Shown here one piece after another: positions 53,667-64,000 of a stretch of 64,000 nucleotides of DNA. Each line of letters starts with the position of its first letter. The first letter of the stretch is position 1. Origin of the DNA: Mycocentrospora acerina (Eukaryota; Ascomycota; Dothideomycetes; Pleosporales); NCBI GenBank assembly GCA_022701365.1, contig JAKUHH010000142.1:102278-166277 (forward strand), read 5' to 3'. A program made the position numbers and the translations under genes. Below the pieces are notes generated by a model. That model was given only the letters and a program-made list of their open reading frames with translations, was not told the DNA's origin and made no database searches.

Positions 53667-56119
53667 GGTGTTGGACGAAGAATCGACCGAAGACGATGTG
53701 GGACGCAAGAGATCATCCGCGTTTGGGGGCTGGTTCCTTATAAGCTGCAAGGACAAAATCTTGTGCAATGAACAAGCATGTGCTCGCGACTGTATTGAGC
53801 ACCTCTATGTTGCAGGACAGAGCAGGGGTATCACGCACTTCTAAAAAAGCAGCCAATAGGAGTTGGCCAGAACGCCAGGATTAGCGCTCATCTTTCACCA
53901 CCTCCAGACCAAGTCGTCAGCGGCGTCGTCCCTCTCTGTCTCGGCGCAGAGGCAAGGTGGAATTTGGGAGAAATGGCGTCTGGGCGCTGACTTGTTTTGC
54001 CTTATCCACGACTTGGCACACGGCGGAACTGCGAAAGAGTCAATTGTGCACGTGGTGATTTATGGCGAGCACGCACACATCGGCACGATGCAACCTACCT
54101 ATCGCTCACGCCGACAATACCTACCCATGCCGCGATCGACAGTCAAGGCGCTCCGTTTGCTAGTGTGCAAATGCTCCAATTCATGTGCTATTGTGTAGAA
54201 GCGTATATCCTCAGTCCGAGTGCGATTTGTTGATGGGACGTTGTTACTATGCCAAGAGGCAGCCCTTCCCTCCAGAAACTGAGATTGTGATGGAGCATCA
54301 CGCGGCAAGCTTGTTGTGCGGAATTCTGCCAACACCTGCCCCAGGACTTGGCATCAAGCAGCCGTTGAGATATTGGAAAAATGTGGGGATAATCAAGTCC
54401 AAGCTCACCACCCAGCCCGCAGGTCTCACACAGTGTAACCTCACTACCTATGCAACGTTGCCCAACTTCAGATACGAAGACACAGCGTAATCGCTCACTG
54501 TAATCAACTGCCTCATGTCAAAAGTTACTCAATTTCATCATTGCCCTGTGAGACTTCTGAGAACTTAAGACATCGACTCAAGATGCAAAGAGAGGCTTCG
54601 CGCCCGCAAGCCCCGCAGCCTTTCCCCACATCGCTGTCTTGGCGCCTCGCGGTCTTGTCATTCCACTCAACCAATACCGATATGATGGATGCAACAAGCC
54701 TTGGATGTTGACTTGAGGCCGTGCCAAAAAAACGAGAAAAAATCCTCCTGGTGCAATCCATAGCCAGGAAACCTTATGATTGCATGACTTTTCCCCGCCT
54801 GACCCACCACCACATCCCCATACCGGTATCTGAAGGATCGCGACACAGTCACATACTCTTTCTTGCCTTCGATTCCCCACTCCGCAAAACTGACTAGAAA
54901 CACAGGAATCTAAACACCACTCTATGATTTATTTGATCTAGCAACAAACTTGCACTGTATAGTAAAAAGACACTGCCGCCGACAATGTCACATCGCTATG
55001 TTAGTGCCCTTCCCCCCCTGCCGCCTGTCAGCCCCACCTGTACTTTTCCGTACCAGCAACGGCGCCACATGAAGCGGGACGATTTGGGAACACAAGGAAA
55101 CAAGTGTGTGCCCATCAGCTGATCTTCTGACTCTCTATAAGGAGTGGTGAGATGCAGACGCGGGCTGACGTGTGCGAGGTCGCGTATCGCGAAGCGAAAG
55201 TGATGGCGTAAGGGCTATGAGTTAAATATCTATGTGTGACCCTTAAGAGATTGGACAGTTCATGAATTCACTTTAGCTACCTACCGCTTGGATTTTCGAT
55301 AGGCTCGGAATGAACTGGGCTTTTGCGAGATACGAGTATGTCAAAGGGCCTTTAGTGGTGTTGAGTTGCGCCGAATGGATAGGTTAGTAATTTAATAAAA
55401 TGACGAGACACCGAGAAAATAGGTAAGGAATGCTGGTGCCAAACTACTAGCAGTGTAGTATTTATCTAGTGATGTACAGGGCGTACGTACAGTAAAATGG
55501 GAGATCCAATGTCCATGACAACGGGCCCCATGCTACAAACATTTTCGAACGGCAATATAAACGTACCAGTGAAACAAGTTGGTCCAAGAATCCAAGCCAC
55601 CCTGGAAAATGAGTGTTCCCGGGCCAATATCGTTTGACTCATTCCAACTCATCATGTCGCACTGTATCACCATTTCACGTGATACAAGAGCTCGTAATAT
55701 TCTGTTCAGTAGACATTTCTGTTCACTTGATCTGCAGAATGCATCAAAGTACCTATTCAAAGCTACCACATTGCTGGTTTCCATATGCCCGGGCTAAGCC
55801 GAGGTGAACTTCAACAATGAAACAACAACATCTCCCCTCTCTGGTTCATGTACATATAAGCTACGTTGTTAGTTCTGTTGAATTGCTATGCCGTACTACA
55901 GAAAGAGAGGATAAAAAGAACCAAATCACTGTGCGATTCTGGATTGCAAAGATGTAAATTTGATTATATTGTCAAGATGCATTTCCTTGTGTTCTTATGA
56001 CCCCATCATAGCTCTATCCAGCCATCCTAATGAATCGCTATCGTGATATCTAGTTGATGGCGACTCCATATACCTAGAAGTTTTTCACTCTCAAGCCCCA
56101 TCGCACAACGCCCAACATG
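53667..56119. other. 2.45 kb intergenic region without genes
   Basis: Upstream of the MFS transporter and downstream of the chromodomain gene. Frames at 53863-54198 and 54185-54490 (plus) were inspected and show no recognisable sequence. No repeats or mobile-element ends noticed. Presumably carries a long transporter promoter. Confidence 0.45.
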
Positions 56120-59100
56120 CTATCCGTTCCTCAAACTACTCAACCTCCCTCCTAATGGACTGGCCGCCCTAGACCGAGTCTTTGTCGGTTGCGGCGTTGC
56201 ACTGCTCGCACGTGTCCCAACACCCATTCTACCCGCGCCCATGTTCCTCAGCCGAAGATTCTCTTCTTCTTTCTGCGCGAGGATCCTCTTCAGATTTGCA
56301 TTTGACGCCGTCTCGCTCTTCAACTGCTGTTCTAGATGCTGGGTATAGCGGTTATGATGCAGACCTTTGAGCCGCGCTGCTTCACCCGAGGCCTGATGTG
56401 CGAGCTTGGTGTTTTCGGCTTGGAGGGTATTCACCTGTGATTGGGCGCTGGTGGCGGCTCCTTGTGCGGTACGATACTGCTCCTTTGTGTATTCCGTCAG
56501 GCCGTCGGAGGTTTGGGCAGACTTAAGGGCACGGTCACGCTCGAGCTGTGCCTGTGCGCAGTCTTTTCGTAGACGGGTTATTTCCCCAATTTTCTCGTCT
56601 TCACTGAGGAGAGATGTTTTGCGTTGCTCTTCTAGTTGTGCGCTGAGTGCTTGAGTTTCTGATGTTCGGCTGGCAAGGCGTTCGCGGAGGGTCTCAATGT
56701 TTCTCGTTGCTGTTTCTAGTTTCGTCTCCAAGCTTTTGTTTGTAGAGACGAGCGTACGATAATCACGGGTTTGATTCTCGTATACTGTTTGTTGCTTGTC
56801 CCACGCCGCTTCGTGCTCGCGGAAGCGCTGCTCTACTGCTTTGCGAGTAGCACGCTCTTGCCTATGCAATTCCTCCAGGCGCAAAACTTGTTCGCGTAGC
56901 TTTACAGTCTCATCGGCTTCCGTACCTGGCATCGAGTCACTGACATGGGTCACCTCATTCCCAATATCTAGGCCGAAGACAGGAGCCACATGGGGTTGTG
57001 GTGTAAAACGCATGCGCTTTGCTGAATCAAAATCTTCATGCTCCAACGGTCTCTTCGTACGTTCCGGGACGGGTGAGGCTGTCGTCGATGCCTGCGACAT
57101 CTGAGTCTGGAATTCAATGACGTCTTTCACGCTTCCTATAGATGGAAGAGGCCAATGTAATTCTTTCTGCTCATTCTTAGCCATTAGCCATTCAGCTACT
57201 TGTACAGCAGCGGTTGTTGCCCCAGGAGTGTCTTCGTCGATTGCCTTTCCAATCTCTCCATGTATCTGCGCTAAGCTTGCTAAAATGGTATGCACTTGTT
57301 CTCTTTTCTCAAGAGTAGATGAAATATAGCGTTCGATGTGCCCAATCGCTCGAGGAATTACCAAATGAACTATTGGCGCAACACCAGTGCCAAGATCGGG
57401 TGCGGCAGACCATGTTTTTCGCCGGATTCGTTCAGCGTGTTGAACTCCGTCGAGACAAATGATCAAATCTGCAGCGCGAATGATAGGTGATTCATCACTA
57501 GACAGTATTGTAACCATCAAGTCACCCTCAGTCTTTGTTGGGTCAGCCTGCTTGCCTTTTGTGGGGATACTGTATCTGATGAGTTTCGCTTTGCAGAATG
57601 TCTCAATGATTGAAAACAGTGCATCGTTGTTCTTCTCCATAACGAGAACGATGTGTTTTCGAAGATTACGTAGATTTTGGAATAGTGTGTTCAGGAACCT
57701 GAATTTGATCGAGTTGTCAAGCCCGAATTGTGCTGCATGTTCGACCTGTGTTGTCGAATACATGTCTGTAGACTGAGCTTCGGCAAAGACCAGATCGACG
57801 TGTGTCTCAATAGCCTTCAGGTAGTTTAGTACGCCCAATACCTCGTCGAAAGGCTCGAATCCAATGGGGTCATCGAGGAAGCTTTCAAGAATAACCTTGT
57901 TTTGCGTGATGTGTTCAGCCAACATACTGCTCTGCCGACCTTCAACGAAAAGAGGCACGATATATTCTTCACGCTCAAGAGACAATTCGTCGTTCAGCAA
58001 GCTCTCACTATCATCAGCATCGCTGAGCTCTTCATCATCGATTTCAGTTTGAGCGGGGTTTCCTGATAGCGTGGCAAGTCCTTCAACATCGCCGAGCTCT
58101 TCGTCTTCATCCTCAATAGATGAAGACTTTTCTGTCGGCACCTCTGAGTCATTGGTCTCAGCGATGGGCACGGCTTCCTCAGGTGACAGAGTAGTAGCTT
58201 GCTTGGGCTGTACGGTCGTGTTTTGCTCAGGTTGCAAGACCACAGTTTGTTCTGTGTGTCCCTTCGTGCTCACGATCTTCGCTATTTCTTTCGGCGCTTC
58301 ATCTACTGGCATATCCTTACTATTTGCAAAAACAACAGTCCGCAGACTTGTTTGGACTTGTGGTGTAGGCGCTTTGTCGGGTACAGCCGACGGGCTTCTT
58401 GTACCTTCTTGAATGATAGGAACATCTGCTAAAGCTGGCGATGCAATTGACCTACCCAAACGTCTTTTCGAGGGCGTAAACGGATTTTCTGTCTGCTTCT
58501 TGGCTATCAGATCCTTGAGGCTCTGCGCTACAGCCTTAGCTGCGTCTTGACTTGCCATGATGGATGCAGACGAAGTAGGAGCTGGGGTAGTGAGTCTAGG
58601 CGGCACGTTGGAATTGAATGTGTCGAGTGAATGTTTGGGAAACTGGGGAACGGGTGAGGAACTGGGCACTGCCGACTTCTGCGATCGTTCTGGAGACTCC
58701 TGTGATGAGTCGTGGCGAGAGGTTGAGCGCGATTGAGTGACTATATCTTCTATCCTAACAGTTGGTAATGTATCTTCTGTTGTGTCTGCTTGTGTACTTT
58801 GATATAGATCTGTTTGCACAATTTGAGCGTTATGCTCTCGCGATTGTGTGAATTGTCCAACTGAACGAGACGGTTGCAAATGAAGCGCAAGGCTGTGTTG
58901 TTCGACGCTTTCTACCTCCACACTTCGTAGTACGTTGCAAATTTGGTCAATAGAACGAAACTTGTCTTGTATCGGTATTGTTAACTTGTGGTGGTCGCCT
59001 TGTGATTCGAAGAATCTGTCAGGCAAATCGCTTAGTTGCGTGTGACAGTCGAGCTCCAACCTCGGCGGGTTCTGTACCAACGATAAAGGCTGAATATCCG

Positions 59101-61111
59101 AAAGTTCTGAGATGATAGTTCTCGTACGACTCTCGCGATCATGAACCTCCTCTTGCGTTAAAGCTAGTTCTATTGGCCCGTTGAGTTCAGTGTGGACAAT
59201 ATTTCGCAAGTGAGCGAAACCAGAACTTTCTGCAAACAGAGTGTTTGTCCTTTGGTATGGTGATCTGGGGTCGTGGAGTGGGAGTTGTGAGTGGAATAGG
59301 AACTGTGAAACGCTTTGAGATGACACTTGCTCGGTCGTTTGGTTATCGTGACCAATCGTATGGCACGGCTGGGGTCCGTGTGTCTCGACAACCGTGTTTT
59401 GGTCCTCAGCCGTATCAACCCCCCAGCCCTTACCCACAAACCGTTGTTCTTGAGCGCGACCGTTGTTGACTCTAGCAGAGCCTTCGTCAAATACTGCCTG
59501 TGAATCTTCCACCAACTTTTTGTTTTGCCCTTGGGTGATATTCTCGGCTTGGACTTGCTCGACAGTCTGTGAAGCGGCTTCCTGGGCTGGTTCCAGGATG
59601 CTCTCAATAGACTTTGAATATGAAGAATGTTCTTGGGTAGTGCAATCGTATCCTATTTGGATTCCTTTATGAAACGTACACTGCGATGTGGTCTTTTGAG
59701 CAAACTGTAGAATGTTTTCTGCTTGGTTAGGCTGCGCAATATCCTTTTGAGCAATAGTCTTGTAGTTGTGCTGCTGATTTTGCAATTGCACCGCCTCTTG
59801 CGTGGCGCACACTTGAACTGTCTGCACCACGTCTTCAGCAAGGGCTGGCAACTGAGTGTGGTTGTACGTCGCAGTCTCGTTAATTTCCTCTTGTGTAGTT
59901 GTGTCGCCTTGTTCTTGATGACTCTCTGGCTGCGCAGAAGCGTATGGTGCACCTTCTAATGAACTAGAAAGCTCAGTATGTTCCTTCGAAATAATGTCAC
60001 CTTCTGTCTGCTGCCCAATGCTTGTAAATCCCTGAGAACCGCCTTCCTGATTAATTCCTGGGACTTTTTCTTGAATGTCTGCCCGTATAGTCTGTTCCTC
60101 AACTTCACTACCCTCAACTAGCTCTGTATCTCGCTCGAGTTCTAGCGCTTCAGTTCTTTGTCTATGCTCACCCTCAATACCTTGTGTATCCGGAACTGTC
60201 TCAGGGATCGACGGGGCAGGCGAGAGGGTGTGTGATGTTTCTCGATCGATGTCCAGGAGCCCTGAGTCCTCCTCGTCGTCGTTCTCACTGTCCGAGAAAG
60301 AGCCCGGCTGTTGTGTTGCAGTGGCTTGTGTTTTGGAAACGTAGCTTGCGTCGCCTGCAGAGCTTTGTGAGTCGGGGACAATGCCAGAGGAAATGTTGTT
60401 CCGTGACGCAGCAAAAAGCTGCGAACTGTCGAAGTTGCTGTCTTGGGTTGGGCCCTGCGAACCAGCAAGCTGAGAATATGTGTCGAAGTCGCCCGGTTGA
60501 AAGTCTGCTCTACGAGCAATTTGTACACAGGGTGATTTTCGAGTCGCGGGTCCACGAGACTGCGCTGTCTGAACGGATACGGAAGAGGCTATGAAAGGGC
60601 TATGCGGGCGCAGCGTTTCTGGTTCGGAGCTACTCTCGACAACTCTCTGTGGCTTTTTAGATTGTTGGAAAGACCGCGGTCTTGATGGTGATGCTCCGTT
60701 GTCGGTATCAGCGCGACGTGTGCTGGGTTGCGCTTCCCCTCCAGCACTCGCAGTACTTCCTGATGTGAGCCTTCGCCTTGGGCTTGCTATTTTTTCCTGC
60801 TGGGCCCCCTTTTTGAGCCACGAAACAACAAGAGGTTCGTTCGCACACTCTGCGGGTTGCCACTCTGGTTGGTAGATATCCCCAGTCTTAGGATCGATAC
60901 AGTCCCATTCAATGAGATACTGGAGTTTGCCGCCCTGGTATCTCTCTTGTAAGATGGCCTTGGCTTTCCATTCGCGATCGGGATCGTCTGTGTCGCTGGG
61001 TTCAATATAGACAGTCTGTTGCTTCGCAGTTGCTCTCTTGGATTCGCGCTTGCGACGCTTCAGCGGGGGAGCTTCTGTTGATAGTCTGCCTTTTCGCTTG
61101 GACGGCGCCAT
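56120..61111 (-). CDS. Chromodomain protein with HDA2/HDA3-type domain
   Basis: Single exon, 1663 aa; the ATG at 61111 (MAPSKRKGRLSTEAPPLKRR) is preferred to one eight codons upstream. Basic N-terminus, then a chromodomain at about 46-100 with the expected pattern EWKAKAILQERYQGGKLQYL, IEWD and YQPEWQPAECAN. About 900 residues of Gln/Ser/Thr-rich disordered sequence follow, with many TQ/SQ pairs. From about 1050 to 1330 lies a domain like HDA1-complex subunits 2 and 3: HITQNKVILESFLDDPIGFE, LRNLRKHIVLVMEKNNDALF, IRAADLIICLDGVQHAERIR, PIVHLVIPRAIGHIERYIS. In yeast this Snf2-like fold in Hda2/Hda3 scaffolds the class II deacetylase. The remainder (about 1400-1620) is coiled coil. Predicted role: histone-methyl reader and scaffold of an HDA1-type silencing complex (inference). 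Which methyl mark it reads is unknown. Confidence 0.9.
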   Translation of the reverse strand: MAPSKRKGRLSTEAPPLKRRKRESKRATAKQQTVYIEPSDTDDPDREWKAKAILQERYQGGKLQYLIEWDCIDPKTGDIYQPEWQPAECANEPLVVSWLKKGAQQEKIASPRRRLTSGSTASAGGEAQPSTRRADTDNGASPSRPRSFQQSKKPQRVVESSSEPETLRPHSPFIASSVSVQTAQSRGPATRKSPCVQIARRADFQPGDFDTYSQLAGSQGPTQDSNFDSSQLFAASRNNISSGIVPDSQSSAGDASYVSKTQATATQQPGSFSDSENDDEEDSGLLDIDRETSHTLSPAPSIPETVPDTQGIEGEHRQRTEALELERDTELVEGSEVEEQTIRADIQEKVPGINQEGGSQGFTSIGQQTEGDIISKEHTELSSSLEGAPYASAQPESHQEQGDTTTQEEINETATYNHTQLPALAEDVVQTVQVCATQEAVQLQNQQHNYKTIAQKDIAQPNQAENILQFAQKTTSQCTFHKGIQIGYDCTTQEHSSYSKSIESILEPAQEAASQTVEQVQAENITQGQNKKLVEDSQAVFDEGSARVNNGRAQEQRFVGKGWGVDTAEDQNTVVETHGPQPCHTIGHDNQTTEQVSSQSVSQFLFHSQLPLHDPRSPYQRTNTLFAESSGFAHLRNIVHTELNGPIELALTQEEVHDRESRTRTIISELSDIQPLSLVQNPPRLELDCHTQLSDLPDRFFESQGDHHKLTIPIQDKFRSIDQICNVLRSVEVESVEQHSLALHLQPSRSVGQFTQSREHNAQIVQTDLYQSTQADTTEDTLPTVRIEDIVTQSRSTSRHDSSQESPERSQKSAVPSSSPVPQFPKHSLDTFNSNVPPRLTTPAPTSSASIMASQDAAKAVAQSLKDLIAKKQTENPFTPSKRRLGRSIASPALADVPIIQEGTRSPSAVPDKAPTPQVQTSLRTVVFANSKDMPVDEAPKEIAKIVSTKGHTEQTVVLQPEQNTTVQPKQATTLSPEEAVPIAETNDSEVPTEKSSSIEDEDEELGDVEGLATLSGNPAQTEIDDEELSDADDSESLLNDELSLEREEYIVPLFVEGRQSSMLAEHITQNKVILESFLDDPIGFEPFDEVLGVLNYLKAIETHVDLVFAEAQSTDMYSTTQVEHAAQFGLDNSIKFRFLNTLFQNLRNLRKHIVLVMEKNNDALFSIIETFCKAKLIRYSIPTKGKQADPTKTEGDLMVTILSSDESPIIRAADLIICLDGVQHAERIRRKTWSAAPDLGTGVAPIVHLVIPRAIGHIERYISSTLEKREQVHTILASLAQIHGEIGKAIDEDTPGATTAAVQVAEWLMAKNEQKELHWPLPSIGSVKDVIEFQTQMSQASTTASPVPERTKRPLEHEDFDSAKRMRFTPQPHVAPVFGLDIGNEVTHVSDSMPGTEADETVKLREQVLRLEELHRQERATRKAVEQRFREHEAAWDKQQTVYENQTRDYRTLVSTNKSLETKLETATRNIETLRERLASRTSETQALSAQLEEQRKTSLLSEDEKIGEITRLRKDCAQAQLERDRALKSAQTSDGLTEYTKEQYRTAQGAATSAQSQVNTLQAENTKLAHQASGEAARLKGLHHNRYTQHLEQQLKSETASNANLKRILAQKEEENLRLRNMGAGRMGVGTRASSATPQPTKTRSRAASPLGGRLSSLRNG

Positions 61112-61775
61112 TAGACGGATAGACCGCTGTAGCAATTGGCACGATTAGGAGCTGCAGCCATGGTTAGTATGCGGATTGCCGAGTGTTGGTCAATGTGCTT
61201 GTTGGAGCGATGAATCGCGTCAGTCCGTCCACTTACCCCAGCAGCAGTTCAACCAATGACGTCTCAACTGCACAAGTCGCGTCCAGAAAAGAACGCGTCG
61301 CGCTCGCACGCGATCAGCACTGTTACAGAATAGTGAAGATAATTGAGAGAGCTTGGTACCGAAATCTTCCACTTTCAAATCTTAGGTGAATTTACTATCA
61401 TGAACGAAGTTGGATTTGTTTTGGCTGATTCGATCGTTTGCCCGCACATGACTGGACCTGCACATTCCATGCAGCGTCTTTGAATTCCAAAATGTGCAAA
61501 CCAGTGAACATTTATCTCTTATAGACGGGTAGGTAAAGTGTCACACGGTCTCTGTTTCGGTACTGCTGCCGTTTCGGCACGGCTACAGTGGCACAAAGTA
61601 GAGCGAAAGTCGATCAAGTTTGCTCAGATGATGGTATTGGGCACGTCTCACAGAACCAATAACTCTATCCAACCTGATCTTGCACAATGTTCTTGGTGCG
61701 CCCTCACTTCCGCCTTTACCTTGAATTTTGCTCGCCTTGATCCTCTCCTCTATCACTAACCTATTATCCAAAGGC
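61112..61775. other. Intergenic region
   Basis: Promoter of the chromodomain gene and 3' flank of the CID-domain gene, both minus strand. A small plus-strand frame (61183-61389) is unsupported. Confidence 0.4.
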
Positions 61776-63828
61776 TTAATTCCATCGCCCACCACGCTGT
61801 CCTCGATGAGCGCCGCTGTAGTTACCTCTGTTGTTGTTACCGCCGCTCTGGAAAGTTCCTCGGAAACCACCACGCCCCCCTTGGAAGCCACTTTGATTCT
61901 GGTTGCCATCTTGGAAACCACCTTGGTTCTGCCCATCACCATGATGCCCACCCTGGTTCTGACCATAGCCCGCACTGTTGCCATAGCTGAGATTGTTCCC
62001 GTACGTATTGCCCATTTGATTGCCAAAGTTGTATGGGTTATTCGACATCGCAGCCATATTGGGCGGGAGTGCAGGAAACGATCCACTAAAATTCGGAGGT
62101 GGAGGAGGTGGTATGCCGGCTGGATATCCTCCAGGGCCTTGGAAGGGTAGTGGGGGAGGCGGAGGTGGCGGGAAATTTTGAATAGGAAACTGACCAGGGA
62201 ACTGACCAGGCATCATGGGTGGAGGGACAAACGGTTGACCTTGAAACGGTGGCTGCGGTGGCTGAGACAAGCCCACGTTGAAGTTTTGAGGAAGTGGGGG
62301 CGGGAACTGGTTGCCTATGGGATTGCCTTGGCCATTGCTACTTCGGCCGGGGCCAGACTGCAATGAATTCCTGTTGTAGAACTGCGGTGGTGGCCGACCT
62401 GGATCGTGACCTGAGTTGTCAGACCTCTGATTTTGCCTAGAGCCTCTCTCTATAGCTCCTGGCGAGCGATGCCGGCGGTCAGGATGCGAGCTACGTGATC
62501 TCGACCGTCCGTCATGGCTGTCGTAGGAAGAACTGGATCTGCGGCGGCTTCGACTGCGGCTGCGACTACCCCGACCTCGTTCCCTTTCGAAGTCTGAATG
62601 TGAAGACGACTGCCGATCCCGGCGGGGAGACAGCGAATAACGTTGCTCAGAACGTCGGCCCTGTTGCAAATCTCGGTTCTTTCCCTTTTTCTCTGTATTC
62701 CTGACTTCCTCCATCGCCTTGTTGTCCTCCCGCGCTTTTTGAATGGTCTCAGGCACGCCGTGTTCCCGCATGTCCTGGCAAAATTTAGGAGACCATCCAT
62801 AGCCGTTGCAGACGGTTGCCGTCTCTCCAGTGTTCTTCTCCTGCTTGACCAGTTGCCCCATTGGATCCAGCCACAACTTATATTTCTTTGTCTCGCCGGT
62901 CGGGTTATCACCAGTCGGGAGGTGTTTGAGGTCGATGCTCTCAAAGTAGCTATCCAGTAGTCTGCGCACGTGTGGGGAGACAGGCTTTTTGTCGAGCTTT
63001 GCGACTTTGATACGGTACGGGTCGATGGGACGGTCGCGCTGCTTGACCATCTGATCTAGCATGTATGCAGCAGGGAGATCGTACCATGGCGCGGTTCGGT
63101 CACCATGGTACTCAGGTAGGAGATAGTTTCGTTTTCGCACAGGGATGCCGCCTTGGGCTAACACCAAGCTCTCATCTGCCCTCTCCTGAATGGACTTGAA
63201 GACCTCGGCACTAATGAGCTGGTTGACGGCCCAATAGTTGAGCATGGCCTTTAACTTTCTCTCAAAAGGGGACGATTTGTTTAAGGCGCATGCCGCTGCC
63301 AGTTCAACGAGCTCAGAAATGTACGAAATCGACTCGCTGCTAAAGGCGCCGCTCTTATCAGTACTGTGCTGATGAAACCTGTCAGTGTGAAGCACATCGC
63401 TGACTATCAGCAAGATATCAAATCGATTGCGTGTTGCCTTCTTCGCTGCCACCGTTGTTGTTGCCGTTCCTAGATTCTGGTCCACAGCTATTGACTTTGA
63501 GACGGAAACCAAGTAGTCGCCCAGCACTACAGTCCGGACTTTGGAGGGGGCAATGTGCTTGACAATCCACTCTGTGCATTTCTAACAATCAACATTAGTC
63601 TGCTCACGACCAGATTGTACCAATGGCGTTGTAGTCGGATACCTGAACATTCACAGCCGTGTTCTGCGCAAGGACAGCATCAATGTGACCGAAGAACTGG
63701 ACGCTAGCATCGATGGAGACGGGAGGAAGATGTGCCTCGAGCTCTTCCTTCTTCAGCGCCTGCTTGAACTTGAGTTGCGCAATCGTCATGACGGTTTTTG
63801 CGCGTCCAGCATCATCGTTCTGCGCCAT
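61776..63828 (-). CDS. CID-domain, RS-rich RNA-processing protein
   Basis: Two exons, complement of 61776-63581 and 63643-63828, 663 aa. The N-terminal CID/RPR domain (about 20-170), the fold that binds the RNA polymerase II C-terminal domain, includes FGHIDAVLAQNTAVNVQ/KCTEW, IAPSKVRTVVLGDYLV, RFDILLIVSDVLHTDRFH, SISYISELVELAAACALNKS and KLKAMLNYWAVNQLISAEVF. After it come conserved blocks YHGDRTAPWYDLPAAYMLDQ and KKYKLWLDPMGQLVKQEKNT, then an SR-rich section (RERGRGSRSRSRSRRRSSSS), proline-rich PPPPPPP stretches and a Gly/Asn/Gln/RGG tail. The arrangement recalls metazoan CHERP/SCAF-type splicing factors; a role coupling transcription to splicing or 3' processing is inference. 61-nt intron, GTATCC donor, TTAG acceptor. 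Nuclear location expected. Confidence 0.9.
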
Positions 63829-64000
63829 GGCTACGGAGGGTAAGTAGCTGCGATACTGTGGGTGATGGCGCGCGAAGGAGGAAAAGCGAGCGGAATGAAG
63901 GGAGAGAGACGCGATGTCGTTGTTTTCGGAAAGTGCACATCTGCGCTACCGTGTCCGTGCACTCAATGCGCGGATTCACTCAATGCGCACCCATCGCCAA
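63829..64000. other. Promoter-side flank of the CID gene
   Basis: 172 bp to the window end, upstream of a minus-strand gene. It contains an imperfect short repeat (CACTCAATGCGC-like, twice at 63959-63988). No gene visible. Confidence 0.35.

Noticed and set aside
54185..54490. 101-codon plus-strand frame (MLLCRSVYPQSECDLLMG)
   Set aside because: No recognisable motif, poor start context and no splice partners; treated as non-coding.

Overview
The window is nuclear DNA from a filamentous ascomycete (Pezizomycotina). Compact genes carry short GT-AG introns, mostly 49-130 nt, with CTAAC/CTGAC-like branch sites. The gene content (AIM6-like, YPQ1-like PQ-loop, URC4, MPO1 and Zn2Cys6 proteins, and a cytochrome P450) fits this group. 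Dothideomycetes, probably Pleosporales, is my best guess; it rests on family impressions, not a search. I built 23 protein-gene models by joining exons with matching phase. No rRNA, convincing tRNA, transposon, CRISPR array or secondary-metabolite backbone gene was seen.

Layout. 0-15 kb is gene-dense and mostly housekeeping: secreted M14 carboxypeptidase, signal peptidase subunit SPC3, a KEN-box protein, a low-complexity protein, dephospho-CoA kinase, XRN1, and HAT2 divergent from XRN1. 15-28 kb is sparse and accessory-like: a 3.8 kb gene-free stretch rich in TGACGT motifs, a 79-aa spliced gene with a minisatellite in its leader, a P450, an AIM6-like phosphodiesterase and a multi-pass membrane-protein gene interrupted by an in-frame TAG. 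28-37.7 kb: YAR1, a WW-domain protein, a Zn2Cys6 regulator and the Rag GTPase GTR1. 38.6-50.7 kb: URC4, an assembly scar (161-bp direct repeat around a single N), an auxilin-like SWA2, a PQ-loop transporter, an unrecognised protein with three exon-encoded repeats, and MPO1 with a GC-AG intron. 51-64 kb: an MFS sugar transporter, a chromodomain protein fused to an HDA2/HDA3-type domain, and a CID/RS-domain RNA-processing protein.

There is no operon-like pathway; genes are independent units. Loose themes are RNA metabolism (XRN1, CID protein, WW protein), chromatin (HAT2, chromo-HDA2/3), TORC1/vacuole amino-acid biology (GTR1, PQ-loop protein) and membrane or ER functions (SPC3, MPO1, MFS). The least explained items are the triple-repeat gene at 48.0-49.7 kb, the TAG-interrupted membrane gene, the small 19.2 kb gene with its repeat leader and upstream TGACGT cluster, and the KEN-box protein.
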